Source: Bacteroidota bacterium (GTDB lineage: Bacteria > Bacteroidota > Bacteroidia > Chitinophagales > Chitinophagaceae). Taken from it: a DNA stretch of 64,000 nt. The translations under genes and the position numbers were made by a program. Below the pieces are notes generated by a model. The model was not told the DNA's origin. It searched no databases and saw only the letters and a list, made by a program, of their open reading frames with translations. Where the stretch lies: positions 1 to 64,000 of the forward strand of contig JAFDXG010000179.1 in assembly GCA_018268105.1 (NCBI GenBank), read 5' to 3'. Below, piece by piece: positions 9,511 through 17,402 of this stretch (the first letter of the stretch is position 1; every line of letters begins with the position of its first letter).

Positions 9511-10428
9511 TTATAATGATTTTACTAATGTCACTACGCGCTCATTCAATTCCCTGATGTATCTGACAGAAGAAGCATCCGGTATATAAGCCGCCTTCCT
9601 GGCAATGCTATTGGTGAGCACTCCCCGCGCTTTCAGCAATTCCTTTTCTGCATAATGGAATAACTCCATATTCTGCAGGGAGAAAAATATTTGCGGCATT
9701 ACTTTTTCAAAAAGGCTGAACGCTTTGTCGGTTTCACCATTTCTTCTTAATAAAAATACTTTCTGTAAAATATCCGCTACTGCAAGCCCGGGCATTACAC
9801 CTGCTATACCAATGGGTACCAGCTCAAGCATATATAACCCTCCCCAGCCTTCAAATAAACCGACCTTCCCTTCAGTGACATGAATAATATTTTCAAACTT
9901 CGGAGCGCAAAGCGGCTCTTCTAACTTCAGGTATTTGAAATTAGGATGGGCTTCATTCAGTTTTTTGATAAAAGTGGCGCTTATAGACGATCCGCCCGGA
10001 TTAAAATCCTGTATTAATACAGGAGTATCGGGTATAGCAGCAAGAAAACCTGACAAATATTCCATCAGCGAATCTTCAGGCAGGCTGAATATCCGGGGCA
10101 CAGCCAGGGAAATAACATCAGCGCCGTTAGCCACATTTGCCTGTGCCAGCCTGATAGCGGATTTCAAAGCAGGATGATTGGATTGCGCAACGATCTTAAT
10201 TCTTTCTTTCGCCTGGTCTACCGCAATTTTTACTACCTGTAATTTTTCATCATCGGTAAGCTTATAAAATTCGCTCGCATAGGCGGGCAGGCAGGCAGCT
10301 TCTATACCGCATGTGCACGCAAAATCTACCAGTCTTCTCAGTGCAGCTTCATCTATTTCTTCATTTTCAGTAAAAGGTGTTGGTATAATAGGTATAACCC
10401 CTTCCAGTAATTTGTCTGAAGATTTCAT
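9511..10428 (-). CDS. Dihydrodipicolinate synthase/N-acetylneuraminate lyase family aldolase
   Basis: This 305-residue class I aldolase is of the DapA/NanA superfamily, a TIM barrel that forms a Schiff base with a 2-keto acid. The start GVIPIIPTPFTENEEID is typical. The Schiff-base lysine is K168 in YLKLEEP. The usual YN.P tyrosine region reads IQDFNPGG, so Phe replaces the Tyr that DapA uses; this argues against a lysine-biosynthetic role and for a catabolic 2-keto-3-deoxy-sugar-acid aldolase or dehydratase. It lies between the SDR and the EamA transporter in one operon. Likely role: cleavage of the keto-acid made by the enolase-superfamily enzyme two genes upstream (inference). Confidence 0.85.
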   Translation of the reverse strand: MKSSDKLLEGVIPIIPTPFTENEEIDEAALRRLVDFACTCGIEAACLPAYASEFYKLTDDEKLQVVKIAVDQAKERIKIVAQSNHPALKSAIRLAQANVANGADVISLAVPRIFSLPEDSLMEYLSGFLAAIPDTPVLIQDFNPGGSSISATFIKKLNEAHPNFKYLKLEEPLCAPKFENIIHVTEGKVGLFEGWGGLYMLELVPIGIAGVMPGLAVADILQKVFLLRRNGETDKAFSLFEKVMPQIFFSLQNMELFHYAEKELLKARGVLTNSIARKAAYIPDASSVRYIRELNERVVTLVKSL

Positions 10429-10438
10429 GTTACGATGT

Positions 10439-11359
10439 TTATATTGTTTTTATTTTTCGATTTCCAAAACTTTCAACTATTGTAAGAATGATCAAAGCAA
10501 CCAACACCAAAGTGCCGCCGGCGATAGCCTGTCCGCCAAGCTTTTCTCCCAGCCATATAGCGGCCACCGGTAACCCGAAAAATGTGATGAGATAGTTGGA
10601 AATAGCTACATCCGTCGCTTCCAGGTGCTTAAGCGCTATGAAGAAAAGCACCATAGAAAGAAAGTTGTGGAAAAGCGTAAGCGTTCCTAAAAAACCTATC
10701 CAGGTATTGGCTGTAAACGATGGTATCCTTGCGAATATATCAGACTCATAATATAATACCAGTGGTGTAAGCAATATTACCATTACCACATAGGAATAAA
10801 ACACCATCTCCATACCCGTGAATTTGTCAGCGATCTTTTTACAGCCGACATTATAATAAGCATTTCCTATTAATGCGAGGAAAATGAGCAGGTTGCCGAT
10901 GGCATATTGTGAGCCAAAGTCCATTCGGCTGATGTCGTTGGTAGAACAAAGCACAACGCCGGCAATAGCTATCGCAAAACAGATCCATTTGATGCGGCTC
11001 ATTTTCTCTTTGAGAATAATATATGCCAGCACCGTAGTCAATATCGGCAATATCAATACTAAAATGGCGGCATTGCTCGCCTGTGAATAGCGTGTGCCGA
11101 AAGTCATCAGCACCTGCGACGGAAAAGCGCCGAATATCACCAGCGGAATAAATATCCTGAAGTCTTTCAGTTTGCGGTTATGTTGTTTGTAATCTTTAAT
11201 TACAAAAGGCAACAACAGGAAAACAGAAAGCAGCATTGGGCCCCATACCGTAAAATAGGGTCCTATCTGGTCCTGTATCAATTTGATACCGGTAAATTGC
11301 AGCGACCACATAAGATTGCAGCAAAACAACAATATCCAGGCAAATAATTTTTTGTTCAT
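10439..11359 (-). CDS. EamA/DMT-family inner membrane transporter
   Basis: This 306-residue polytopic protein has about ten transmembrane segments in two EamA repeats typical of the drug/metabolite transporter superfamily (for example LVIFGAFPSQVLMTFGTRYS and LLIFLALIGNAYYN). Its start overlaps the stop of the upstream dehydratase gene by 4 bases (ATGA), so the two are translationally coupled. In this operon it could move a sugar acid or its breakdown product across the inner membrane. Specificity cannot be assigned from sequence. Confidence 0.87.
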   Translation of the reverse strand: MNKKLFAWILLFCCNLMWSLQFTGIKLIQDQIGPYFTVWGPMLLSVFLLLPFVIKDYKQHNRKLKDFRIFIPLVIFGAFPSQVLMTFGTRYSQASNAAILVLILPILTTVLAYIILKEKMSRIKWICFAIAIAGVVLCSTNDISRMDFGSQYAIGNLLIFLALIGNAYYNVGCKKIADKFTGMEMVFYSYVVMVILLTPLVLYYESDIFARIPSFTANTWIGFLGTLTLFHNFLSMVLFFIALKHLEATDVAISNYLITFFGLPVAAIWLGEKLGGQAIAGGTLVLVALIILTIVESFGNRKIKTI

Positions 11360-12504
11360 AAGCTGTTGGCGGTTGTTTCAATTATATTTCCTGTTGCATA
11401 TTTATTCAGGGCATGCATATCCAGCATTACACCCAATCCTGCATTTTTAGGAACAAGTGCTGCTCCCCTCTCAAAATGTACAGGTTCAGTGATCAGGTCG
11501 TCTACCCTGACCAGTTCACCGAAAATATCTGAAGGTATGGTGCAGTTGATGCTTGCCGCCGCTATATGCAATCCCATCGTTTCAGAAATGCCGAGGTCCA
11601 CTTCCGAACCACGCCAGCACGGCTTGTCTTCCAGGTGCGCTATCTCTGCAAGCAATACTGAATTATAAGCAGCGCCGTTAAAATTATACCCGTCAACAGC
11701 CTCATGCTTTATAAATGTAATGATGTCTCTTATATCCTGGGTATAGGGCAATGATATATGCCTGAACAGTGGTATGCCAAGATGCCTGCGCAGGTACACA
11801 AATCCTTCTACGTCCTCATGCAATATCGGGTCTTCCAATCCATACATGATCTCTTTATCTACGCCTTCCATTAATTGCATAGTGGTTGCCACATCTTTCC
11901 ATCGCTGGTTAGGATCTAAAATAATACGAATGCCTGTACCACATTTTTTACGTATAGCTGCTGTCCACAGCCTTACCGGATCCTCATCAGAACATTTAAA
12001 CTTAAACATTTTATGTCCTTTCTGCATCGCTTCGTATGCTTTCTGCGCAGCATCTTCGGGATTGCGCCGCCCCGTCCAGCCCATGCAATCCACACGATCC
12101 CTGTAAGCGCCGCCGAGCAACTGGCTCACCGGCACATGCAGCAATTTTCCCGCAAGATCAAGCACCGCGCACTCAAAAGCTTCATAAATACGCTGATCCG
12201 TTAGCGGCAGCCTGCGCCAGTTGAGCGATAAAAGGTCTTTGCCCACAAATGTCTCCGCCGCTTCCCTGATCAAAGAAGGCGATGCGGAACGGTAAGTCTC
12301 ACCGATACCGATCAACCCGTTATATAATGTGATCTGTATGATCCATTTGGGCTGGTTGGCAAATTCCGTCCAGCTTTCTCCCGTTAAAAATTTCCTGGCG
12401 AAACCTTTATCGGTATCATGCACATCGCTCGAATTTAAGCTGCCGGGCTTTGCCGGAACGATAACTTCCGTTGCTGTGATCTTTACTATCTCTGTTGCTG
12501 TCAT
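11356..12504 (-). CDS. Mandelate racemase/muconate lactonizing enzyme-family dehydratase (enolase superfamily)
   Basis: This 382-residue enolase-superfamily enzyme has an N-terminal capping domain followed by a (beta/alpha)7beta barrel. The KxK general-base motif is K168-F-K170, the metal ligands include D197 (LDPNQ) and E224 (LEDP), and a late EVDLGISETMGLH block carries E308 and H313. The layout resembles acid-sugar dehydratases of the glucarate/rhamnonate type, which remove water from aldonic or uronic acids to give 2-keto-3-deoxy acids. It overlaps the genes on both sides by 4 bases. The pairing with an aldolase and an SDR supports a sugar-acid dehydratase role; the sugar itself is unknown. 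Confidence 0.85.
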   Translation of the reverse strand: MTATEIVKITATEVIVPAKPGSLNSSDVHDTDKGFARKFLTGESWTEFANQPKWIIQITLYNGLIGIGETYRSASPSLIREAAETFVGKDLLSLNWRRLPLTDQRIYEAFECAVLDLAGKLLHVPVSQLLGGAYRDRVDCMGWTGRRNPEDAAQKAYEAMQKGHKMFKFKCSDEDPVRLWTAAIRKKCGTGIRIILDPNQRWKDVATTMQLMEGVDKEIMYGLEDPILHEDVEGFVYLRRHLGIPLFRHISLPYTQDIRDIITFIKHEAVDGYNFNGAAYNSVLLAEIAHLEDKPCWRGSEVDLGISETMGLHIAAASINCTIPSDIFGELVRVDDLITEPVHFERGAALVPKNAGLGVMLDMHALNKYATGNIIETTANSL

Positions 12505-13478
12505 TGGTCTCCTATGTTTTGAGGATATTTTCCTGCCAGTTTCCTTATGTCAAAGCTGAAGTCTGTAAATAACTTTTCCCATTGCCGCGCCGTAGCTTCT
12601 GTATAGGAGTAAAACCCTTTTGCATTTGCGACACCTTTGGCGCCTTCCTGCACTAATTTTTCGATGGTAGCCGGAATAGCAGTATCATTGCTTAGCTCAG
12701 GGAAAAGCTCTTTCATTACAGCGTGATATGCCGGTATGCCTGTGAGATCCATAAAACGGAACGGACCTGCAAATGTGATCCAGTACCCCAGGTCATTGCG
12801 TAAAGAACGATCAACATCTTCTATAGTAGCATAGCCTTTTTCAACAAGATAAAATGCTTCCCGCAGCATGGCATACATAATGCGGTTGGTGATAAATCCC
12901 CGTATATCTTTTCTTAACAGAGAAGGTTCTTTGCCCCAGCTTTCCGCCAGACCCACCACTTTTTCAGCAAGTGCTATATCCGATTTATCGCCGCATATCA
13001 CTTCCATGAACCGGGTGATGTGCGCGGGCTCCGCCCAGTGAATACCAAACATACGTTCAGGATGTTGTAATCCCGCCTGTAATAAGGTGACCGGTATGGC
13101 GGAAGTATTGCTGCCAATGATAGCATCCGGGGCCAATACCGTTTCCAGTTGCCGGTATACTTTCTTTTTTTCATCTATGCTTTCAATAATAGATTCAATT
13201 ACTACCGTGTGATCGTTGAAAGAAGTATAATCATCAGTAACACGCAGACGTTGTAATATCGTAACGGGTCCTTCCTTTAAAATGCCCTCTTCCTTCAACT
13301 GCAAAAGATAGGTTTCGATCCGTTTAATAGACTCCTCCTTTTGCTGAATATTATTGGTAAGCGCTGTTACGGGATGACCTGCAGCCAGTATGCAGGTGAC
13401 AATGCTGCTGCCCATCAACCCTAAGCCAACTGTCCCGATTTGTATTTTGCCGGGGTGCTTTACTTCTGTTTTTATCAT
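12501..13478 (-). CDS. 3-hydroxyacyl-CoA dehydrogenase-family NAD-dependent oxidoreductase
   Basis: This 325-residue two-domain dehydrogenase has an N-terminal Rossmann fold (IGTVGLGLMGSSIV near residues 15-28) and a helical C-terminal domain (FITNRIMYAMLREAFYLVEKG). The catalytic region SNTSAIP...FGIHWAEPAHITRFMEVI contains the His of the family, but IHWAEP replaces the MHFFNP seen in fatty-acid enzymes. Family members that act on sugar acids, such as L-gulonate 3-dehydrogenase, share this fold. The operon context (dehydratase, aldolase, creatininase) favours a sugar-acid substrate over an acyl-CoA; this is inference. Confidence 0.85.
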   Translation of the reverse strand: MIKTEVKHPGKIQIGTVGLGLMGSSIVTCILAAGHPVTALTNNIQQKEESIKRIETYLLQLKEEGILKEGPVTILQRLRVTDDYTSFNDHTVVIESIIESIDEKKKVYRQLETVLAPDAIIGSNTSAIPVTLLQAGLQHPERMFGIHWAEPAHITRFMEVICGDKSDIALAEKVVGLAESWGKEPSLLRKDIRGFITNRIMYAMLREAFYLVEKGYATIEDVDRSLRNDLGYWITFAGPFRFMDLTGIPAYHAVMKELFPELSNDTAIPATIEKLVQEGAKGVANAKGFYSYTEATARQWEKLFTDFSFDIRKLAGKYPQNIGDQ

Positions 13479-13479
13479 G

Positions 13480-14283
13480 TTATTGGCTTGATAATTGCCG
13501 CATAAGCGGCCAGGTTTTAAAATCGTCTATAAACTGAATAAGCGCCGCTGTTGCTTTATTGAATAAATGCGCTCCTTTCCCGGATGAGCCCAACTGCGGT
13601 TCACCGCTGCTGCCGTTAGACGAAATGAAAGCCGTTTGCTTAAACATTGTTACGCCTTTATACGGCACATCATCTTCCCAGGGTATATAACCGTTTTGTC
13701 CCGGTCTTGCTGCCCGTTGTACTTTTTCCATACTCACTTTTTCCGGAAACAAATACAACATAAGGCTTGTTTCATACTCACAGGCATGGCTCAACGCCGG
13801 GCTTTCCATCGGGCTGGCGCCGGCAAAGGCGGTTCCTGCCAGCTCCCAATAGGTAGCCAATGCTATATTAGGCTGAACAGTTGTATCAAAATCTTTACTG
13901 AGCAGGGCAAGCGCCTGCCTGGCAGGTGTGATATTGCCGCCATGACCGTTTAATAAAATAATTTTTCTGAACCCGGCTTGTATAAGCGAGGCAATCAACT
14001 CTCTAAGCACCTGTGTATATAAGTCCGCTGATATGCTGATGGTGCCACCGAAAGAAATATGATGATGGCTCGAGCCATAAGCTAATGTCGGTGTAAGAAT
14101 AATATCGTTTATACGTTGCCGTTCTGCTGCTTCCGCAATTTGGGTAACAATATGTGTATCAGTTCCAGTTGCCAGGTGCGGGCCATGTTGTTCAACCGCG
14201 CCAAGCGGCAGCAATACTACTTTATCTGTAGCAGCATTAAGCGCACTATATGTCTCGTTTATGAAAAACATAAAATCATTCAA
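13480..14283 (-). CDS. Creatininase-family metal amidohydrolase
   Basis: This 267-residue protein of the creatininase/MftE fold binds two divalent metals and usually opens cyclic or linear amides. It shows the family motif LPLGAVEQHGPHLATGTDTH (E31, H33, D42), the LLNGHGGN block and a later acidic SHACEYETSLML. ATG 14283 is used; M5 is an alternative start. The neighbouring genes are sugar-acid enzymes rather than creatine or mycofactocin genes, so a lactam, N-acyl or lactone-type ring opening in that pathway is plausible. The stop is 1 base from the next gene. Confidence 0.85.
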   Translation of the reverse strand: MNDFMFFINETYSALNAATDKVVLLPLGAVEQHGPHLATGTDTHIVTQIAEAAERQRINDIILTPTLAYGSSHHHISFGGTISISADLYTQVLRELIASLIQAGFRKIILLNGHGGNITPARQALALLSKDFDTTVQPNIALATYWELAGTAFAGASPMESPALSHACEYETSLMLYLFPEKVSMEKVQRAARPGQNGYIPWEDDVPYKGVTMFKQTAFISSNGSSGEPQLGSSGKGAHLFNKATAALIQFIDDFKTWPLMRQLSSQ

Positions 14284-14297
14284 TTAAAATAACTAGC

Positions 14298-14370
14298 AGC
14301 CACGAATAAGTAATCAAAATGCATTATAATATTCTTGCATTCGTGGCTATTGTATTCATACATCAGTCCC
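14298..14370. repeat. Dispersed palindromic repeat, copy 2
   Basis: Inverted arms agccacgaat (14298-14307) and attcgtggct (14339-14348) flank an AT-rich centre. They are followed by TTGTATTCAT and AGTCC exactly as in the copy at 5303-5378. It lies between the creatininase start and the end of the preceding gene, inside the minus operon. Confidence 0.6.
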
Positions 14371-14402
14371 CTTGCGTACCACTGGAATTCGCGGCATATA
14401 TA

Positions 14403-15494
14403 CTATTCAAAAATACATTCATCTAAAAATGCCGGTTCATAACCATGCTCCTTTGCCCACATTACAGCAGCTTCTATTTTTTCAAAATAATCGGGCTGAT
14501 ATGCAGTGTAATCCGGGTAAAAATATTGCTCATGAATCAGGTAATCTACATACGGCGGTAATCCGGAGGGCGCATTGCCGTAAGCGTCCATACCTGTAGC
14601 GATATCTTCTTTCTTCGTTCTATCCAGTACCATGCTGCTCCTGATGAAGATAATGTCTTCCGCTTCATCCTTCCAGATGAACCTTTTCTTCATATGCCGC
14701 CTTTGCTCCACAGTAAGGTAATAAGAAACAGCGGGCTGGTCATCATCTACATTGAAATATCCGAGCTGGCCTTTGTAGCCCGCTGCACGCATGGCTCTTG
14801 CACCTTCCACATTCACTTCCCCCCAGTGCAAGGTAGTTACCGGCCCGAGTAAGGCGTCTCCCGCAAAACGTTTGATCTCTCCTATAATGAGATCACAATC
14901 TTTTTTAACGGTATCAAAAGATGCGTTTTTATACGGCGCGTCAGGAAACTCTTTGTATGCATGAAAGCTCATACGAAGCCAGTCCGCATTCTCCTGCCAC
15001 TCCTTTTTAAATATTCCGGGGAATTCAGAAAGTGTAAAATCTTCCCCCACCGATTGATAGAATAAATTGAGATGCACTTTGGTTTGATACTGCTCATGTA
15101 TTTTTTTCAACCCCTTTAAAAAAGGGTTATCAAAAACAGAGGTATACACATTGGCATGGGCGGCTATATCCTGCAGGAAACGGATATTATCATCAATAGA
15201 AAGCCTGTATTTTTTTGCAAAATGCGGGGCAAAATATGCCGTAACAGTGGCCGATTCCCCTGAAGTTTCATTGCGTACCTGCAATGTATTTTTGTATTGT
15301 CCAAGCGTCACAGGCGCGGAATAGATACCCTCTTCAGTTTCTTTAGTTACATTGTTGTTTATGGTAATGCTGCTGCCCGGAGGAGCTGAAACGCCCGCCA
15401 TACAGGTTAATCCGTCTTTTGTAACCGTTCCGTCTAAAACGTGCAGCACATCGCCGTTAACCGGGAAAACAGGTCTGATCGTTGCAGTAGTCAT
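14403..15494 (-). CDS. Uncharacterised protein, possible polysaccharide-deacetylase-like fold
   Basis: This 363-residue protein without a signal peptide is the first gene of the minus operon. Residues about 1-95 look like a beta-sandwich (GDVLHVLDGT, APPGSSITINNN, NETSGESATVTAYFAPH). From about 100, RLSIDDNIRFLQDI, LRMSFHAYKEFPD, LHWGEVNVEGARAMRAAGYKG and the C-terminal VDYLIHEQYFYPDY suggest a barrel related to the NodB/polysaccharide-deacetylase fold with metal-ligand-like D and H residues. This assignment is weak; the protein could be an uncharacterised hydrolase. A motif-C operator candidate lies 114 bases upstream of its ATG. Role in the locus: unknown, possibly N-deacetylation. Confidence 0.55.
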   Translation of the reverse strand: MTTATIRPVFPVNGDVLHVLDGTVTKDGLTCMAGVSAPPGSSITINNNVTKETEEGIYSAPVTLGQYKNTLQVRNETSGESATVTAYFAPHFAKKYRLSIDDNIRFLQDIAAHANVYTSVFDNPFLKGLKKIHEQYQTKVHLNLFYQSVGEDFTLSEFPGIFKKEWQENADWLRMSFHAYKEFPDAPYKNASFDTVKKDCDLIIGEIKRFAGDALLGPVTTLHWGEVNVEGARAMRAAGYKGQLGYFNVDDDQPAVSYYLTVEQRRHMKKRFIWKDEAEDIIFIRSSMVLDRTKKEDIATGMDAYGNAPSGLPPYVDYLIHEQYFYPDYTAYQPDYFEKIEAAVMWAKEHGYEPAFLDECIFE

Positions 15495-15608
15495 CGTTGC
15501 GGGTTGAATATTTTATTAAGATAAGATAATATGTTTGCACCCTGGTATTCAATGCAATAAAAATATGGAATGATGGAGGTTGAACTGTATAAAATTCTCC
15601 TGAATATC

Positions 15609-15624
15609 TATACTTTTTTGACAT
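15609..15624 (-). promoter_or_regulatory. Candidate AraC-type operator of the minus operon (site C)
   Basis: On the minus strand this reads ATGTCAAAAAAGTATA, differing from the sites at 127 and 15755 by one base. It is 114 bases before the start of the minus operon at 15494. With 15755-15770 it gives one site per divergent unit in the 343-base control region. Confidence 0.45.
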
Positions 15625-15754
15625 GAAATGAATTTTCACGTCTTTCATCTCTCGTTTAACACAATGCAACTTAACAATATCCGGTAATAGAAAAACAGGA
15701 TATTATATCGGAGCTCCTTCTTCCGGGAGAGCTGATGTAGGCTGTTCCTGCAAT

Positions 15755-15770
15755 ATGTTAAAAAAGTATA
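15755..15770 (+). promoter_or_regulatory. Candidate AraC-type operator upstream of the GH109-like gene (site B)
   Basis: ATGTTAAAAAAGTATA is identical to the site upstream of the SusC gene and lies 67 bases before the GH109-like start codon. No other strong feature is visible in the divergent region 15495-15837 apart from this site and the one at 15609-15624. Confidence 0.45.
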
Positions 15771-15837
15771 TAACTTTAGCGGAATTATGAATCAAAGAAT
15801 AATAATTGATTTTTAGATTTGGCTATTACATTCAGCC

Positions 15838-17253
15838 ATGAGCAATTCAAGAAGACATTTTATAAAGCAATCAGGATTGGCAGGCATGGGGCTTGCCGGC
15901 GCATGGATCAGCAGTTATGCCGCCACACCTGAGGATCTTGACCGTATTAAAGAAGCTACGGCATTTGCACCCGCGCAATCTTTTAACATGAGCGGATATG
16001 CCGCTCCAAAATTAGAGACAGTACGCATAGGCTTTGTGGGGATCGGCAACAGGGGCTTCGATGCAGTAACAAGAATGAATAAGATAGAAGGCGTTGAGAT
16101 AAAAGGACTCTGCGATCTGAGACCTGAACGTGTGAAGCTGGCCAACGACCTGGTAAAAGCATCCGGGCATACACCCGCATTATATCATAGCGATCCGGAA
16201 GCCTGGAAAACCATGTGTGCCAGGAAGGATATTGACCTTATCTATATTCTCACACCCTGGGCGTTACATACGCCCATAGCGCTTTTCAGCATGAACCACG
16301 ATAAGCATGTTTGCGTGGAAGTGCCCGCCGGCAAAACGCTGCAGGAATTATGGAGCCTGGTAGAAACTTCAGAAAGAACACACAGGCATTGCATGATGGT
16401 GGAAAATTGCTGCTACGATTTTTTTGAGCTCACTACATTGAATATGGCACGGCAGGGATTTTTTGGCGAGATCGTTCATTGTGAGGGATCATACATTCAT
16501 CCGCTTACGGAGCTGCTCTTTGCAAAGGATCGCTTTTATCAGATGTGGGAATTGAATGAAATAGTATCCAGGAAAGGTAACCTGTATCCCACGCATGGGC
16601 TTGGCCCGCTATGCCAGGTGCTGAATATTAACAGGGGCGATAAAATGGATTATCTTGTTTCCGTCTCCTCTAACGATTTCACTTTGGGGGATGAAGCAAA
16701 ACAACTCGCGGCAAAAGACGATTTTTATAAATCCTATGCCGGCCGTTCTTTTAATGGTAATATGAATACATCCACCATTCGCACCAATAAAGGAAAGACG
16801 ATCATGGTGCAGTTTGATATATCTTCTCCCCGCCCGTATTCAAGGATCCAGTTGGTGAGCGGCACCAAAGGTGCTGCATTAAAATACCCTGAGCCTGCAC
16901 GTATTGCAACAGGTCATGAATGGTTAAGCGAAGAAGCAGTAAAAACATTACAGGAAAAATACACACCGGAGATCGTAAAAAAAATAGGGGAGGCGGCGAA
17001 GCAGGTTGGTGGCCATGGCGGCATGGATTTTATAATGGACTGGCGCACGATTGATTGTTTAAGGAACGGCTTACCGCTCGATCAGGATGTATATGACGCC
17101 GCACTATGGTCATCTGTTTCCCCGCTCTCCGTGTGGTCTGTTGCCAACAGGTCAAATTCCATCACCGTTCCTGATTTTACACGCGGTGCATGGAAAAAAA
17201 ATGCGCCGGTAGATATCAGCATGAGCAAGGGTGGTACTACCGGCGTGAAATAA
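15838..17253 (+). CDS. Gfo/Idh/MocA-family protein, GH109-like (alpha-N-acetylgalactosaminidase type)
   Basis: This 471-residue exported Gfo/Idh/MocA-fold protein closely resembles glycoside hydrolase family 109. The N-terminus carries a twin-arginine signal (SRRHFIKQSG, then a hydrophobic stretch to about residue 28), consistent with export after folding around NAD. The Rossmann motif GFVGIGNRG is near 65-75. The GH109-typical EVPAGKTLQELW, HCMMVENCCYDFFEL and MARQGFFGEIVHCEGSYIH blocks are present. GH109 enzymes release GalNAc by an NAD-dependent oxidation/elimination route. It transcribes away from the minus operon, under its own candidate operator. A plain oxidoreductase acting on an oligosaccharide cannot be excluded. 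Confidence 0.85.
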   Translation: MSNSRRHFIKQSGLAGMGLAGAWISSYAATPEDLDRIKEATAFAPAQSFNMSGYAAPKLETVRIGFVGIGNRGFDAVTRMNKIEGVEIKGLCDLRPERVKLANDLVKASGHTPALYHSDPEAWKTMCARKDIDLIYILTPWALHTPIALFSMNHDKHVCVEVPAGKTLQELWSLVETSERTHRHCMMVENCCYDFFELTTLNMARQGFFGEIVHCEGSYIHPLTELLFAKDRFYQMWELNEIVSRKGNLYPTHGLGPLCQVLNINRGDKMDYLVSVSSNDFTLGDEAKQLAAKDDFYKSYAGRSFNGNMNTSTIRTNKGKTIMVQFDISSPRPYSRIQLVSGTKGAALKYPEPARIATGHEWLSEEAVKTLQEKYTPEIVKKIGEAAKQVGGHGGMDFIMDWRTIDCLRNGLPLDQDVYDAALWSSVSPLSVWSVANRSNSITVPDFTRGAWKKNAPVDISMSKGGTTGVK

Positions 17254-17271
17254 TAACAAGGAGAAAGGACT

Positions 17272-17348
17272 TTAGCTATCTTTTGTGTTGAGATGATGAA
17301 TGAAGTCATCTGCCAGGACGTAGGCAGATTGCATATCTATGTCGTTAA
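17272..17348 (-). pseudogene. BatD-like gene remnant, C-terminal piece (left of the IS)
   Basis: On the minus strand this reads, after the TTAA, DIDMQSAYVLADDFIHHL and a short tail to a stop at 17272. It joins in frame to CEVALYTPSLN on the far side of the IS when one TTAA copy and the IS are removed. It therefore represents the last ~25 codons of a gene interrupted by IS insertion. Its stop lies 18 bases from the end of the GH109-like gene. Confidence 0.6.
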
Positions 17349-17402
17349 CCCACATTGCAGCTATCCCGACAGAAATTCAGATGTTTCAGGGCTTTGCGTT
17401 TT

